Assembly (NCBI RefSeq): GCF_003946145.1
Contig: NZ_RHOC01000004.1
Span: forward strand, 62,001-126,000
Length of the DNA stretch: 64,000 bases
Origin: Levilactobacillus huananensis
GTDB taxonomy: Bacteria > Bacillota > Bacilli > Lactobacillales > Lactobacillaceae
Direction of reading: 5' to 3'
Shown: one piece after another, positions 51,228-60,957 of the stretch
Layout: every line of letters begins with the position of its first letter
Position numbering within the stretch: the stretch's first letter is position 1
Notes under the pieces: generated by a model
Told to the model about the DNA's origin: nothing
Database searches by the model: none
What the model saw: only the letters and a program-made list of their open reading frames with translations
Translations under genes and position numbers: made by a program

Positions 51228-51878
51228 TCACTTCGTGTTCTGTGCCACTTTAACCGTGGTGTCGGCGGCTTGTCCTTTGACGGTATAGGTTTGCTTACCG
51301 TCTTGCCAGGTCACCGTGTTGTCCTTGTCATCATCGGTCTTGCTGTAGACTGTGACAGCCCCAGTATCTGCATGCTTAGGCAGGCTACTCTTGCGCAATT
51401 GTTGATTGACCTGCTTAGCAAATTGAGTCGGCGTTCCCGTCTGATCGGCGTTACTGGTAACCGCCGTGACCGACCAATCGCCCTTGGTCCAATGGACGTA
51501 GGTATGTCCCATAACCCCTTGAACGACAGCGCTTGTCGACTTGTTCAGTTTAACTTTTTCGCCATCAGCGTTACCGACGTAATCCACTTGATCCTTGGCC
51601 GTGGCACGCGATCCGTAGGTCTTCTTTTGCAGGGTCGTGGATTGATCACCGGTACTCTGATCCGTATATTTAACCGTATAATTTTGCTTGGTTCCGCTAG
51701 CCGTAGTCGCCGTCACCTTCGTGCCATCGACGGACGCCGAATTGGGCGCTACCGTCTGGCCCGTGGAACTGACATCGTTAGCCGCGTGCATCTGAAGCAC
51801 GCTGCCGGACCCCAGTGCTAATACTGCCAACGTCGCCGTGACCACCGTAATCAATTTCGTTTTACGTTGCATTTTCAT
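51228..51878 (-). CDS. Secreted Ser/Thr-rich protein, co-transcribed with the lysozyme gene
   Basis: 216 aa. Start at 51878 (MKMQRKTKLITVVTATLAVL) close behind AGAGG; the second ATG (51872) is possible. Signal peptide ends near LQMHAAN. The mature part is Thr/Ser/Asp/Lys-rich with two similar strands-and-turn units (SGTKQNYTVKYTDQSTG..., QDGKQTYTVKGQAADTTVKV) and a middle TYVHWTKGDWSVTAVTSNAD. No Cys, no anchor. It begins 13 bp after the GH25 stop, so it is made with the lysozyme. Function unknown. Confidence 0.75.
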   Translation of the reverse strand: MKMQRKTKLITVVTATLAVLALGSGSVLQMHAANDVSSTGQTVAPNSASVDGTKVTATTASGTKQNYTVKYTDQSTGDQSTTLQKKTYGSRATAKDQVDYVGNADGEKVKLNKSTSAVVQGVMGHTYVHWTKGDWSVTAVTSNADQTGTPTQFAKQVNQQLRKSSLPKHADTGAVTVYSKTDDDKDNTVTWQDGKQTYTVKGQAADTTVKVAQNTK

Positions 51879-51891
51879 CCAACCTCTCCAC

Positions 51892-53238
51892 TTATTTCTT
51901 GACATGGGCATGCAGTGCCGTGACGTAAGTCCCATTGGTTAAGACGTAATACCGCGAGCCCGTGGCGCGTTTCTTAATCGCTGAAACCTTAAGCGTCGTG
52001 CCCTTCCGATACGACTTAACGCGGCTCGACTTGGTCATAGACGTCTTATTGTAGGCATAAATCTTTTGCTTGGTGGTAATTGTCTTCGTCGCATTCATAC
52101 TTTCAAAATAGGCATGGTTTAGCCGTGCTAAATTGGCGGTAATATACCCTTTGTTAGTCTTAATACGATACGATTTGCCATCCGGTGCCTTAACAACGGT
52201 TCCAGCGACCTGCGTGCCGTTCTTGTATTTCTGTCCCGTCTTCTTGGTCAGACTAGAATCGGAATAAATATTCACATTATCGTGTAAATTGAAGGCTCCG
52301 TGTTGACCGACCCAATAGCCGGTAACGTCCTGGGACAGGACCCACTGGCCCAATTCCTTAATATACAGTTCTTGCTTAGAGTTCGACATGGTCAGTGGCT
52401 TGACGTCGGAAATCGTGTAGAATTTCTGACGATCGGCCTTGTCAATCTTCGAGCGATCAACATACTTGGAAGCCCCTTTATGTAAATAAACGTGCTGACC
52501 GGAACGGAAACTACTGTACGAATAGCTATGCGCTAATGCCGTCGCCACACCATCCGTCCACCAACTGATTGGATGAACCGACGTTTCGGCCCGACTATTA
52601 TCCGTGGCCTCACCTAATGAAGACAGGTAATTACTATCCGTATACTGCCACAGTGCAAAAGAAATTGTCGGCGTGTAGGAATAGTTAGCGATCCACTGGG
52701 CGTCGAATTTTGTTCGTGCACTGTTGGCATAGGTTGTGGCAAAAGATTGGTAAGAATAGAAAATTAATTTTTTGCCAGTCAGTGAACTCATTTCGTCATA
52801 CCAGGCCTTAACAGCGGCGTTTGTGGTCCCAGAAGTCACATCATTTTCCTCGAAATCCAGGGCATAGAACTTGGCATTCTTATTTGATCGATTATAGAAA
52901 TTCTTGGCTTCCGCCTTAGCACTCGCTGCACTGGTAAAGGTCGCATAATCATACTCTCCAAATGGAATCCCATACTTGGCGTACAGGGCGGTATTATTGG
53001 CAGCATACTTGTCCACGTAGGATGATCCATACTGCCGCCGGTTGATGACAAATGACACCTGACGCTTTAAATTTGAAACCTGTGTTGCCGTTAACTTTCC
53101 CTGCCATTCGGGAATATCTGGAATGGCTAGTGTGCTGGCACTGGCGACGGCTTGACCGCCCCAAGCGAATCCAACGAGGGCACTGGCGGCAACCGCGGCT
53201 TGGGTTACCCGCTTGGCCCAACGATGATTAGTTGACAT
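51892..53238 (-). CDS. GH25 lysozyme with C-terminal wall-associated repeats
   Basis: 448 aa. Start at 53238 (MSTNHRWAKRVTQAAVAASA) with AGGGA upstream. Signal peptide to about residue 34. GH25 barrel: IPDIPEWQGKL, FVINRRQYGSS, catalytic Asp/Glu in FYALDFEEND, KLIFYSYQ, FALWQYTDSN. From about 240 on there are SH3-like/DUF5776-like modules (HVYLHKGASKYVDRSKI, SRYYVLTNGTYVTALHAHVK). Cuts the glycan of peptidoglycan outside the cell; probably an autolysin, as no phage genes are near. Confidence 0.9.
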   Translation of the reverse strand: MSTNHRWAKRVTQAAVAASALVGFAWGGQAVASASTLAIPDIPEWQGKLTATQVSNLKRQVSFVINRRQYGSSYVDKYAANNTALYAKYGIPFGEYDYATFTSAASAKAEAKNFYNRSNKNAKFYALDFEENDVTSGTTNAAVKAWYDEMSSLTGKKLIFYSYQSFATTYANSARTKFDAQWIANYSYTPTISFALWQYTDSNYLSSLGEATDNSRAETSVHPISWWTDGVATALAHSYSYSSFRSGQHVYLHKGASKYVDRSKIDKADRQKFYTISDVKPLTMSNSKQELYIKELGQWVLSQDVTGYWVGQHGAFNLHDNVNIYSDSSLTKKTGQKYKNGTQVAGTVVKAPDGKSYRIKTNKGYITANLARLNHAYFESMNATKTITTKQKIYAYNKTSMTKSSRVKSYRKGTTLKVSAIKKRATGSRYYVLTNGTYVTALHAHVKK

Positions 53239-53828
53239 AATTGGCACTTCCCTACTTAAAATTTGGTGTGCCCTACTCCTAAAACTGGTGTGTCTGCTTC
53301 CCCGACACCCGAATCTCCCCGATGCTTTGCTCACCACCTCACGCTTAAAGTCATCTTTAAGGATAGGCTTCTTAAATGTGCATTTGATAACAGCAGGGTT
53401 TCAGTTCGATTACCGCATTTTACAATTATATTTATTACAAGAACGCCGTTAAATCAATGATACTAGTGACTATCTGGTTGGAAAATGATTAGGTAGTTTA
53501 ATAGGGAAAAAGGCTATATGTACGAGATGGTGAATTGCTTATCAGGTTATCTAGGTGCCTGGAATCAAACATAACAACTCTCCCGTCTCCTCTGAGCATT
53601 GTTCGTAAATAGTGGTCATCCGTGATTTTAGTGTTGTTTCTCTAGTTTATTAAATACTGATAAAGAATGTCCCAATATAAAAGGATTTATAGATCGGTCA
53701 CTTTACTTTCTATCCTGGCGATCTCTTCGTAAATATACGAATTATTATAAATTGTTCCCGTTGATTGTTCAGGACAATTCCCGTATGATAACCCTAACAG
53801 CTTTTACTCACAATTAGGAGGTTATCTT
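53239..53828. other. AT-rich intergenic region before purH
   Basis: About 590 bp, clearly richer in A/T than its neighbours, with no gene. At the purH end CCTAA (53792-53796 region) can pair with TTAGG that overlaps the AGGAGG ribosome site, so the leader might gate translation. I found no clear PurBox pair and no guanine-riboswitch core. Confidence 0.45.
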
Positions 53829-55358
53829 ATGCGCCGTGCCCTACTCAGCGTTGCCGACAAGACAGGCATTGTCGACTTTGCTCATACGTTAATTGCCAAT
53901 GACTTTGAACTGGTCTCGACCGGCGGTACCCAAGCCGTCCTTGCCGATGCCGGCATCCCCGTAATTCCCATCGAAGACGTCACCCAATTTCCAGAAATGT
54001 TAGACGGCCGCGTTAAGACCCTCAACCCACGGGTGTTCGGCGGAATCCTCGCCAAGCGAGACGACCCTCGTCATCAACAAACATTGGCCGCACACGCGAT
54101 TACACCCATTGATCTGGTTTGCGTTAATCTTTATCCCTTTGCCGAAACCATCAGTCAACCAGGTGTCACGTTAGCCGCGGCAGTCGAACAGATCGATATC
54201 GGTGGTCCAAGCCTCATCAGAGCCGCCGCCAAAAATTATCAGGATGTCCTCGTCGTCTGTGACGTAGCCGATTACGATCAAGTTGGGCAGGCCTTAGTGA
54301 CCCATCGTGATACGCAACCATTTAGAAAACATCTGGCTGCCAAAGTCTTTCACCACACGGCCCACTACGACGCCGTGATCGCGACCTACCTGACAGACGA
54401 GGCCAAGCCGGATACGCTGACCCTCACCTACAAACGAAAGGAAGCCCTACGCTACGGTGAAAACCCGCAACAGACAGCCACCTTCTACCAGGACTGCCAG
54501 CCGTCTCCGTTCTCTATCGCCGCGGCAGAACAACACCACGGGAAGCCCCTTTCCTTCAACAACATTAAGGACGCCGACGCCGCACTGGGACTAATTCGCG
54601 AATTCAGTGCCCCCACCGTCGTGGCCTTAAAGCATATGAACCCGTGTGGGATTGGAACCGACGAGGTACTCGAACGGGCTTGGAACAAATGCTATGCCGC
54701 TGACACCATGTCGATCTTTGGTGGCATCGTCGTCCTTAATCGACCAGTAGACTTAGCCACTGCCCAGAAGATGCATCAACTCTTCTTAGAAATTATCATT
54801 GCCCCAGCCTTCGACAACGACGCCTACGAGGTGCTCGCAAAGAAGAAAAATCTGCGATTGTTGACCGTCGATTTTAGCGCGGCCAACGATGCTGAATCAG
54901 ATGAATTGGTCAGTGTTCGCGGTGGTCTCTTACGCCAGGAACGTGATGAAATCATCGATGATCCCGCAACCTTTCAGACTGTCAGTACTGCCCAACCCAC
55001 GCCAGAACAGCTCGCTGCCATTGCCTTTGGCCTAAAGGCGATTAAGTTCGTCAAGAGTAACGCCATTGTCGTCAACACCAGCGACCAGACCTTAGGCATT
55101 GGGCCCGGACAGATGAATCGGATCGATGCTTTAAAGATCGCGGTGGATAAGGCCGAGGAGAAACCTAACTATGATCACGCTGTTTTAGTATCTGACGCCT
55201 TCTTCCCAATGGCTGATTGTGTCCAATATGCCGCCGAGCATGGGATTCACGTCATTGCCGAACCGGGTGGCAGTATTCGTGATCAGGCCTCCATCGACAT
55301 GGCCAACGAACACAACGTCGCCTTAGTCTTCACCAATCATCGCCACTTCAGGCATTAA
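53829..55358 (+). CDS. purH: Bifunctional AICAR transformylase / IMP cyclohydrolase
   Basis: 509 aa, full length. Last two steps of de novo IMP synthesis. The N-terminal IMP cyclohydrolase/MGS-like domain has [40 protein letters not shown]; the AICAR transformylase domain has [45 protein letters not shown] and the end [26 protein letters not shown] precedes the ATG. It stands alone: no other pur gene on either side. Motifs are intact, so it should be active. Confidence 0.96.
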   Translation: MRRALLSVADKTGIVDFAHTLIANDFELVSTGGTQAVLADAGIPVIPIEDVTQFPEMLDGRVKTLNPRVFGGILAKRDDPRHQQTLAAHAITPIDLVCVNLYPFAETISQPGVTLAAAVEQIDIGGPSLIRAAAKNYQDVLVVCDVADYDQVGQALVTHRDTQPFRKHLAAKVFHHTAHYDAVIATYLTDEAKPDTLTLTYKRKEALRYGENPQQTATFYQDCQPSPFSIAAAEQHHGKPLSFNNIKDADAALGLIREFSAPTVVALKHMNPCGIGTDEVLERAWNKCYAADTMSIFGGIVVLNRPVDLATAQKMHQLFLEIIIAPAFDNDAYEVLAKKKNLRLLTVDFSAANDAESDELVSVRGGLLRQERDEIIDDPATFQTVSTAQPTPEQLAAIAFGLKAIKFVKSNAIVVNTSDQTLGIGPGQMNRIDALKIAVDKAEEKPNYDHAVLVSDAFFPMADCVQYAAEHGIHVIAEPGGSIRDQASIDMANEHNVALVFTNHRHFRH

Positions 55359-55373
55359 AAACCACGTCCCTAA

Positions 55374-55415
55374 GCGCATAGCGGTTTCATCGTTTGGAAC
55401 CGCTATGCGCCTTTT
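55374..55415 (+). terminator. Terminator after purH
   Basis: GCGCATAGCGGTT / AACCGCTATGCGC perfect 13-bp stem, then CTTTTC. Confidence 0.9.
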
Positions 55416-55606
55416 CTGTTGATGACATGATTTAACATTATTAAGAACACTTTCACTGACCTCGATAGAACACTTGAGACCCATTAGTAACTTGCCGAAG
55501 AAAGTCATTTAATTTAAGCGCAATTTACCGCATAATGGAATTATCCAGTTATCATCGACTCAGAATAAGTTGTTCGAACTTAGATTTACTGGGGGAGCTG
55601 ATCTGA

Positions 55607-56620
55607 ATGAAAACACTAACTGCACCACGGCTAACCTTAGTTGTGCCGTGTTATAACGAAGAACCAATGTTACCCAAGAGCGCACCGGTCTTAAGCGCCA
55701 TTTTGCACCGTCTCATTGACAGCAACCAGATTGCCAATGACAGTAAAATTCTCTTTGTCGATGATGGCAGCCACGATCACACTTGGGCTGTCATCACGCA
55801 ACTCCGGCAGGCAGACACCTTGTTTACTGGACTGAAGTTCAGCCGCAACTTTGGCCAAGAAGCCGCACTCATGGCGGGCATGCAAGTTGCCCATCCCTTC
55901 TCCGATCTCATTATTACTATCGATGCCGACTTACAGGATGACCCCCGCGTCATTGGCGCCATGGTTCAGCAAGCCAAGGAAGGATTTGATATCGTCTACG
56001 GCGTCCGCAATGACCGTTCCACCGATACCTGGTTCAAACGAACCTCGGCTGAGGCCTTTTACTGGACCATGGGTAAGCTGGGAGTCGAGCTGGTTCCAAA
56101 CCATTCTGACTTCCGCCTGCTCAGCCACCGGGCCGTCACCGCGCTGATGACCTATACCGAATCTGCACCTTTTATTCGGGGGATTATTCCGAAGCTAGGT
56201 TTCCCCAGCACGAAGCTCTATTACAAGCGCCAGCCACGGGCAGCGGGCACCTCGAAGTATCCGCTCAAGCGAATGTTGCGTTTCGCCTTAAGTGGGATCT
56301 TTTCGCTATCCTTAGCCCCACTCCGTGCCATCATGTACTTGGGTCTCACCATTTGTGCCGCCGCGACAATTGTCCTGTTATGGCTATTAGGGCTACACCT
56401 AAATGGCCTCACCACCGACAGAACACTTTTGACCTCCTTATGGCTACTCGGTGGCCTACAATTAGTCGGTCTGGGCGTCATTGGCCAGTACGTCGGCCAG
56501 ATTCTCAGAGAAACGCAACACCGACCACATTACATCATCCAAACGGAAACCTTTTCCACTGCATTCCTAGCAGCTTCGCTCACGATAACACAACAACACG
56601 AGCACCAATCTGTTAACTAA
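55607..56620 (+). CDS. GT2 polyprenyl-phosphate glycosyltransferase (GtrB/YkcC type)
   Basis: 337 aa. GT-A domain 1-230: LTLVVPCYNEEPML, LFVDDGSHDHTW, KFSRNFGQEAALMAGMQVAH, metal motif TIDADLQDDP, and VELVPNHSDFRLLS; then two C-terminal membrane helices (FALSGIFSLSLAPLRAIMYL...; LWLLGGLQLVGLGVIGQYVG). Makes undecaprenyl-phosphate-sugar on the inner face. GGGGGAG lies 9 bp before the ATG. The GT-C gene follows 13 bp later, forming a two-gene glycosylation module. Confidence 0.9.
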   Translation: MKTLTAPRLTLVVPCYNEEPMLPKSAPVLSAILHRLIDSNQIANDSKILFVDDGSHDHTWAVITQLRQADTLFTGLKFSRNFGQEAALMAGMQVAHPFSDLIITIDADLQDDPRVIGAMVQQAKEGFDIVYGVRNDRSTDTWFKRTSAEAFYWTMGKLGVELVPNHSDFRLLSHRAVTALMTYTESAPFIRGIIPKLGFPSTKLYYKRQPRAAGTSKYPLKRMLRFALSGIFSLSLAPLRAIMYLGLTICAAATIVLLWLLGLHLNGLTTDRTLLTSLWLLGGLQLVGLGVIGQYVGQILRETQHRPHYIIQTETFSTAFLAASLTITQQHEHQSVN

Positions 56621-56633
56621 GGAGGGACCTCTC

Positions 56634-58709
56634 ATGACCACACGCCAACGCCTAACGACTGGCTTAGTCGGCCTCATCAGTTTGACTCTGTTTCTGACCG
56701 GCGTGTTGGCCGGTGTGAACCCTGTCGAATTTCGAACCGATCACGATTGGCTAAGTCCACTTGTGATCTTACTGGGAGCGGGCGTCTACCTGGGCATGCT
56801 GGGCCTACTCTTTCGCTGGCTTCATCGCCGCACCGCAACTCAACATCGCTGGCTCAGTTGGGGGCTTTGGGGCCTCTTATTGGCCATCCAACTGGTCGTC
56901 GCTTTCAACTGGGTAAATGCCCCCAGGGCCGACCTCTACTTCGTTCATCAGCAAGCTTTAACGTTGCTTCACGGTGACACTTCCTGGTCAACTTACTTCT
57001 ACACTTATCCCAATAACATCAACTTCACGCTGGTCTTGACCGGTCTAATGAAGGTGGCCCGAATGTTTGGGACCACCCTCAGTGGCATCGATCTCAACCT
57101 CATTCAATTTGCCTGGCTAGATTGTGGCCTGCTGGCCCTTTGGCAGGTGCTTCGTCGCCACAACATCGCTCGTGGCCACCTCTTCTTAATTATCATCATC
57201 GGCACGGTACCACTCTATGCTTACGCACTCAACACTTATAGTGATCTCGCCGTTTTGCCAATTAGCCTGCTCGTTCTGGCCGGTTTATCACACCTATTGC
57301 ATGCTTCCACGTGGCCTAAACGACTAGGCTGGACTTTATTTGTCGGTCTTTTTCTAACCTTTGCTGTACTCATTAAAGCCAACTTCATTGTCCTAGTCAT
57401 TGCGGTTATCTTGGGCCTCTGGCTGGTCGACAATGCGAGTCCTCGGCCCTGGCTGGCCCGGACTGGCATCACAGCTCTATTGATCGTCATGCTAGGAGCC
57501 GGTATTGGTGGGAGCCATGCCATTCAACGTGCCGCTGGTTACCAACAAGATCCTGCTCTAGCCTTACCGGCGACCAGTTGGATCGCCATGAGCTGGAACC
57601 CCACAACGCATGGCGAGTACAGTCGTCCTGATGTGGATTCCATTCGTGATGAACCCACCGCTGCCCGCAAGCAAGCCTTGGCCAAGAAACATTTAGAAGA
57701 ATCCTGGCACACATTGGGAATTGGAGGAAGTCTTTATCACCTCGCCCAAAAGGCCAAACTCTTCTTAGCCACTGGAACTTTCGACGCCTTTCAAATCTCA
57801 CCAGAATTCGAGCAGGCACCCAACTGGTATCGGCAGCAGCGCAACACAGTTGATTGGCTTTTAGCCAACTGGTGTCAGCTTAATTACCTGGCACTGCTCA
57901 TCGTCACCTGTGGCTGGGGTCTCCAGCAGATTCGTCGCCGACGACTGCGTGCAACCTACCTCATCGGGGGGCTCTTCGTCATTGGCCTGATTTGCTTTCA
58001 CGTCATCTTCTGGGAAACCGAGGAACGCTATGCCCTGCCAATTCTGCCCCTCCTAGTCACTGGCACCGCAGCAGGTTATCGCCAACCACTTAATCTCTTG
58101 CGTTGGTCAACCCGCAGCCGCTGGATTCCGTTGGGAATGGCCTTGGTTTTTAGTGGTCTTATTCTGGTCAGTGCCTGGCAGAATAATGGCCTCACCACAA
58201 AACCCGTCGACAATCCCATCTACGTGCTTACCCAAAATGAAGGCCGGTACTTCCAAAACCACCACTTTAAACTCAAACCGGGTAGAAGTCTCACACAACC
58301 ATTGACGGCGCCAATTGCTTTTGACCAACTGTCTATCGATCCTAACTTCCCGTTCCGTGGCCGGCTTACCTTGCGTAATGACCAAGGTAAAGTTGTCTGG
58401 CACTCACCCGATCCGGATCCCCTGATTCAACTCAAACAAATCCTACCCGTACAGCCCGCGGGCCACTACCGTCTGACGATCACCAATCTTCAACCGACCC
58501 CGGTCAAATTCGTAACAGCGCCAGCGACGTTCCCTGTCCTACCACAGCCGATCGTCGGTCATCCCGACCAGTATCTTCGCTTCCACCTCACACAGCGCAA
58601 CGTGGCCCCAGTCATCGATCGCCGTCAATTCTGGTTAGTTCTGGGGACCATTTGGCTCAGTGGCTTGCTGATTATCGATCGGTTCTACTGGTATCGGCGC
58701 CAGATCTAA
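56634..58709 (+). CDS. GT-C membrane glycosyltransferase (PMT/GT39-like)
   Basis: 691 aa. About eleven to thirteen membrane helices in the first 510 residues, then a ~130-residue extracytoplasmic domain and a final helix (FWLVLGTIWLSGLLIIDRFY). The first outside loop has APRADLYFVHQQALTLLHGD and YTYPNN, the acidic-residue pattern of GT-C enzymes that use polyprenyl-phosphate sugars. AAGGAGGG lies before the ATG. It should take sugar from the lipid made by the preceding GT2 and add it to a wall polymer such as teichoic acid; the acceptor is inferred. Confidence 0.85.
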   Translation: MTTRQRLTTGLVGLISLTLFLTGVLAGVNPVEFRTDHDWLSPLVILLGAGVYLGMLGLLFRWLHRRTATQHRWLSWGLWGLLLAIQLVVAFNWVNAPRADLYFVHQQALTLLHGDTSWSTYFYTYPNNINFTLVLTGLMKVARMFGTTLSGIDLNLIQFAWLDCGLLALWQVLRRHNIARGHLFLIIIIGTVPLYAYALNTYSDLAVLPISLLVLAGLSHLLHASTWPKRLGWTLFVGLFLTFAVLIKANFIVLVIAVILGLWLVDNASPRPWLARTGITALLIVMLGAGIGGSHAIQRAAGYQQDPALALPATSWIAMSWNPTTHGEYSRPDVDSIRDEPTAARKQALAKKHLEESWHTLGIGGSLYHLAQKAKLFLATGTFDAFQISPEFEQAPNWYRQQRNTVDWLLANWCQLNYLALLIVTCGWGLQQIRRRRLRATYLIGGLFVIGLICFHVIFWETEERYALPILPLLVTGTAAGYRQPLNLLRWSTRSRWIPLGMALVFSGLILVSAWQNNGLTTKPVDNPIYVLTQNEGRYFQNHHFKLKPGRSLTQPLTAPIAFDQLSIDPNFPFRGRLTLRNDQGKVVWHSPDPDPLIQLKQILPVQPAGHYRLTITNLQPTPVKFVTAPATFPVLPQPIVGHPDQYLRFHLTQRNVAPVIDRRQFWLVLGTIWLSGLLIIDRFYWYRRQI

Positions 58710-58794
58710 CACTTTCTAACAAATGACTTGCCCTAGAGTGGCTCGAAGGTCCTACAATAGACCTAGAACACGTCATATCAAAGGAGCAACTAAT

Positions 58795-59649
58795 TTGAAA
58801 GAAATTAAGCAACAAACATTAACCGGGGAACGGGCCTTATTTCAAGGCCACGACCTTCACATTACTGATAGTATCTTTGTTGACGGGGAATCCCCACTCA
58901 AACACGGGAAGAACTTAGCCATCGACCACACCATTTTCAAGTACAAGTATCCCCTGTGGTACACCGATCACACACAGTTGGATCACACAACCTGGCAACC
59001 AGCTGCACACGCTGGTGCTTGGTATGCCAAGGATCTCACTATGGCCCACAGCATGATTCGAGCCACCAAGACTTTCCGGCATGCGCAAAATCTCCACTTG
59101 GATGACGTAACCTTCGCCGATGCCGGTGAAACCCTTTGGTGGTGTGACGATCTTCACTTAGACAACGTCACCGCTACCGGAGACTACTTTGGCATGAACA
59201 GCACCAATGTGGTCGCTAACAACCTGAAGATCAACGGAAACTACGCCTTTGACGGTAGCAAGAACGTCGAGATTCATAACGCCACCTTCATCACCCACGA
59301 TGCCTTTTGGAATTGTGACAACGTCACTATCTACGATTCAACCATCATCGGAGAATATTTAGCTTGGAACACCAAGAATATCACCTTCGTTAATTGCTGG
59401 TTGGAAAGTGAACAAGGCCTGTGTTACGTTGATCATCTGACCATGCGCAACTGTTCTCTGGTCAATACGAACCTGTCCTTCGAATACTGTTCTGATATTG
59501 ATGCCACAATCAACACGACCATCGACAGCGTGAAAAATCCCATTAACGGCCGGATATCAGCTCCAGCGATTGGTGACATCATCTTTGACGATCCCGCCAT
59601 CGATCGCAGTCGGACGACGATTACCACTGAGGAGGTCACTCATGAGTAA
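58795..59649 (+). CDS. DUF3737 parallel beta-helix protein
   Basis: 284 aa. TTG start at 58795 with AAAGGAG 8 bp upstream; an in-frame ATG at 58723 lies before the predicted -10 (TACAAT, 58753-58758). The sequence is a run of short repeats (LHITDSIFVDGESPL, LAIDHTIFKYKYPL, LHLDDVTFADAGETL, VEIHNATFITHDAF, ITFVNCWLESEQGL), giving a right-handed beta-helix like pectate lyases but without known catalytic residues. No signal peptide, so cytosolic. It overlaps the PatB gene by 8 bp. Confidence 0.85.
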   Translation: MKEIKQQTLTGERALFQGHDLHITDSIFVDGESPLKHGKNLAIDHTIFKYKYPLWYTDHTQLDHTTWQPAAHAGAWYAKDLTMAHSMIRATKTFRHAQNLHLDDVTFADAGETLWWCDDLHLDNVTATGDYFGMNSTNVVANNLKINGNYAFDGSKNVEIHNATFITHDAFWNCDNVTIYDSTIIGEYLAWNTKNITFVNCWLESEQGLCYVDHLTMRNCSLVNTNLSFEYCSDIDATINTTIDSVKNPINGRISAPAIGDIIFDDPAIDRSRTTITTEEVTHE

Positions 59650-60814
59650 CGACTTTTCAGAAATGGTCGACCGCCGTCATACGAACTCCGTCAAATGGGA
59701 CGTGGCCGATAACGAACTTCCCATGTGGGTGGCTGACATGGACTTTCGAACGGCGCCTGGTATCGTCGCCGCCATTCAAAAGAAGGCCGCTACTGGTATC
59801 TTTGGTTACGAAGAAGTCCCACAAGACTACTTCGATGCTGTCCAGCACTGGCTCACGACGGAACACAACTGGACGCCTCAAACGAACTGGATGCGCTTCG
59901 TCACCGGTGTGGTCCCCGCAATCTCTTCGGCCGTGCGCCGAATGAGTCACGTGGGCGACAATGTCTTGGTACAAGCCCCCGTTTACAATATCTTCTATAA
60001 TTCAATCGTGAACAACGGTCGCCATGTTCTTTCCAGTGACCTCCACTACGCTGATAATCAATACAGTATCGACTGGAACGACCTCGCTTCTAAGCTGGCA
60101 GATCCGTTAACCAGTATGATGATTCTCTGCAACCCGCATAATCCAATCGGTAAGATTTGGACGCCAGACGAGTTGCGCCGGATCGGCGACCTAGCCGCCA
60201 CCAACCATGTGACCGTCTTTTCTGACGAAATCCATGGGGATATCACCACCCCTGGCAAGGGCTACACCCCCTTCGCCTCGGCAAGTGAAACCTGCGCCGC
60301 TGTCAGCATCACAGCCGTTTCTCCTAGCAAGACCTTCAACGTCGCGGCCTTACATGCCGCCACTCTAATCATCCCCGACGAAAACCGCCGCAATGTGGTC
60401 GACCGCGGGATCAACACAGATGAATTGGCCGAACCCAACGCATTTGCCATCGATGGCAGTATCGCGGCCTACACCACCGGTGCCGACTGGGTGCACGACT
60501 TAAACCACCAGATCACGACTAACCGCCAAGCCGTCACCGCGTTCGTACAGAAAAACCTGCCCGATCTGCACGTGATTGCCGGCGATGCCACCTATCTGGT
60601 CTGGATCGACTGTCGCGACGTCACAACGGACACCACCGCTCTCTGTCAGGTCATTCGCCACCAGACCGGTCTCTTCATTACCGCTGGTGCCGTGTACGGC
60701 GGCAATGGTCACGACTTTGTGCGCATCAACGTGGCTTGTCCAGCCGAACGTCTCACAGACGGTTTGAACCGCCTCAAACGTGGTCTCCAAGCTTTTCGTC
60801 AACAAAACAACTAA
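59642..60814 (+). CDS. PatB/MalY-type PLP aminotransferase/C-S lyase
   Basis: 390 aa. Start at 59642 (MSNDFSEMVDRRHTNSVKWD) with GGAGG 6 bp upstream. Fold type I: MWVADMDFRTAPGI, VQAPVYNIFYNSI, CNPHNPIGKIW, SDEIHGDI, PLP Lys in SPSKTFNVAAL, and VRINVACP with the carboxylate Arg. The family includes cystathionine beta-lyases that release thiols from cysteine conjugates, and aminotransferases. It is translationally coupled to DUF3737, so the two probably share a pathway. Confidence 0.9.
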   Translation: MSNDFSEMVDRRHTNSVKWDVADNELPMWVADMDFRTAPGIVAAIQKKAATGIFGYEEVPQDYFDAVQHWLTTEHNWTPQTNWMRFVTGVVPAISSAVRRMSHVGDNVLVQAPVYNIFYNSIVNNGRHVLSSDLHYADNQYSIDWNDLASKLADPLTSMMILCNPHNPIGKIWTPDELRRIGDLAATNHVTVFSDEIHGDITTPGKGYTPFASASETCAAVSITAVSPSKTFNVAALHAATLIIPDENRRNVVDRGINTDELAEPNAFAIDGSIAAYTTGADWVHDLNHQITTNRQAVTAFVQKNLPDLHVIAGDATYLVWIDCRDVTTDTTALCQVIRHQTGLFITAGAVYGGNGHDFVRINVACPAERLTDGLNRLKRGLQAFRQQNN

Positions 60815-60815
60815 T

Positions 60816-60850
60816 CAAAAAACCAGCGATTTCAATCGCTGGTTTTTTAA
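60816..60850 (+). terminator. Terminator after the PatB gene
   Basis: AACCAGCGAT-ttca-ATCGCTGGTT perfect 10-bp stem with T6. Confidence 0.92.
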
Positions 60851-60957
60851 TTTCCCCAACTTTCCACCCACTTAGCGGTCAGCCAGCGAAACCATTTATT
60901 AGCCCCCTGATATACTCAACCTAGGTATAAACATTCTGATATTGAGGGGGAGTCACT

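Noticed and set aside
53700-53828. PurBox or purine riboswitch before purH
   Set aside because: One CGAA-containing AT-rich stretch exists, but no paired PurBoxes and no guanine-aptamer core.
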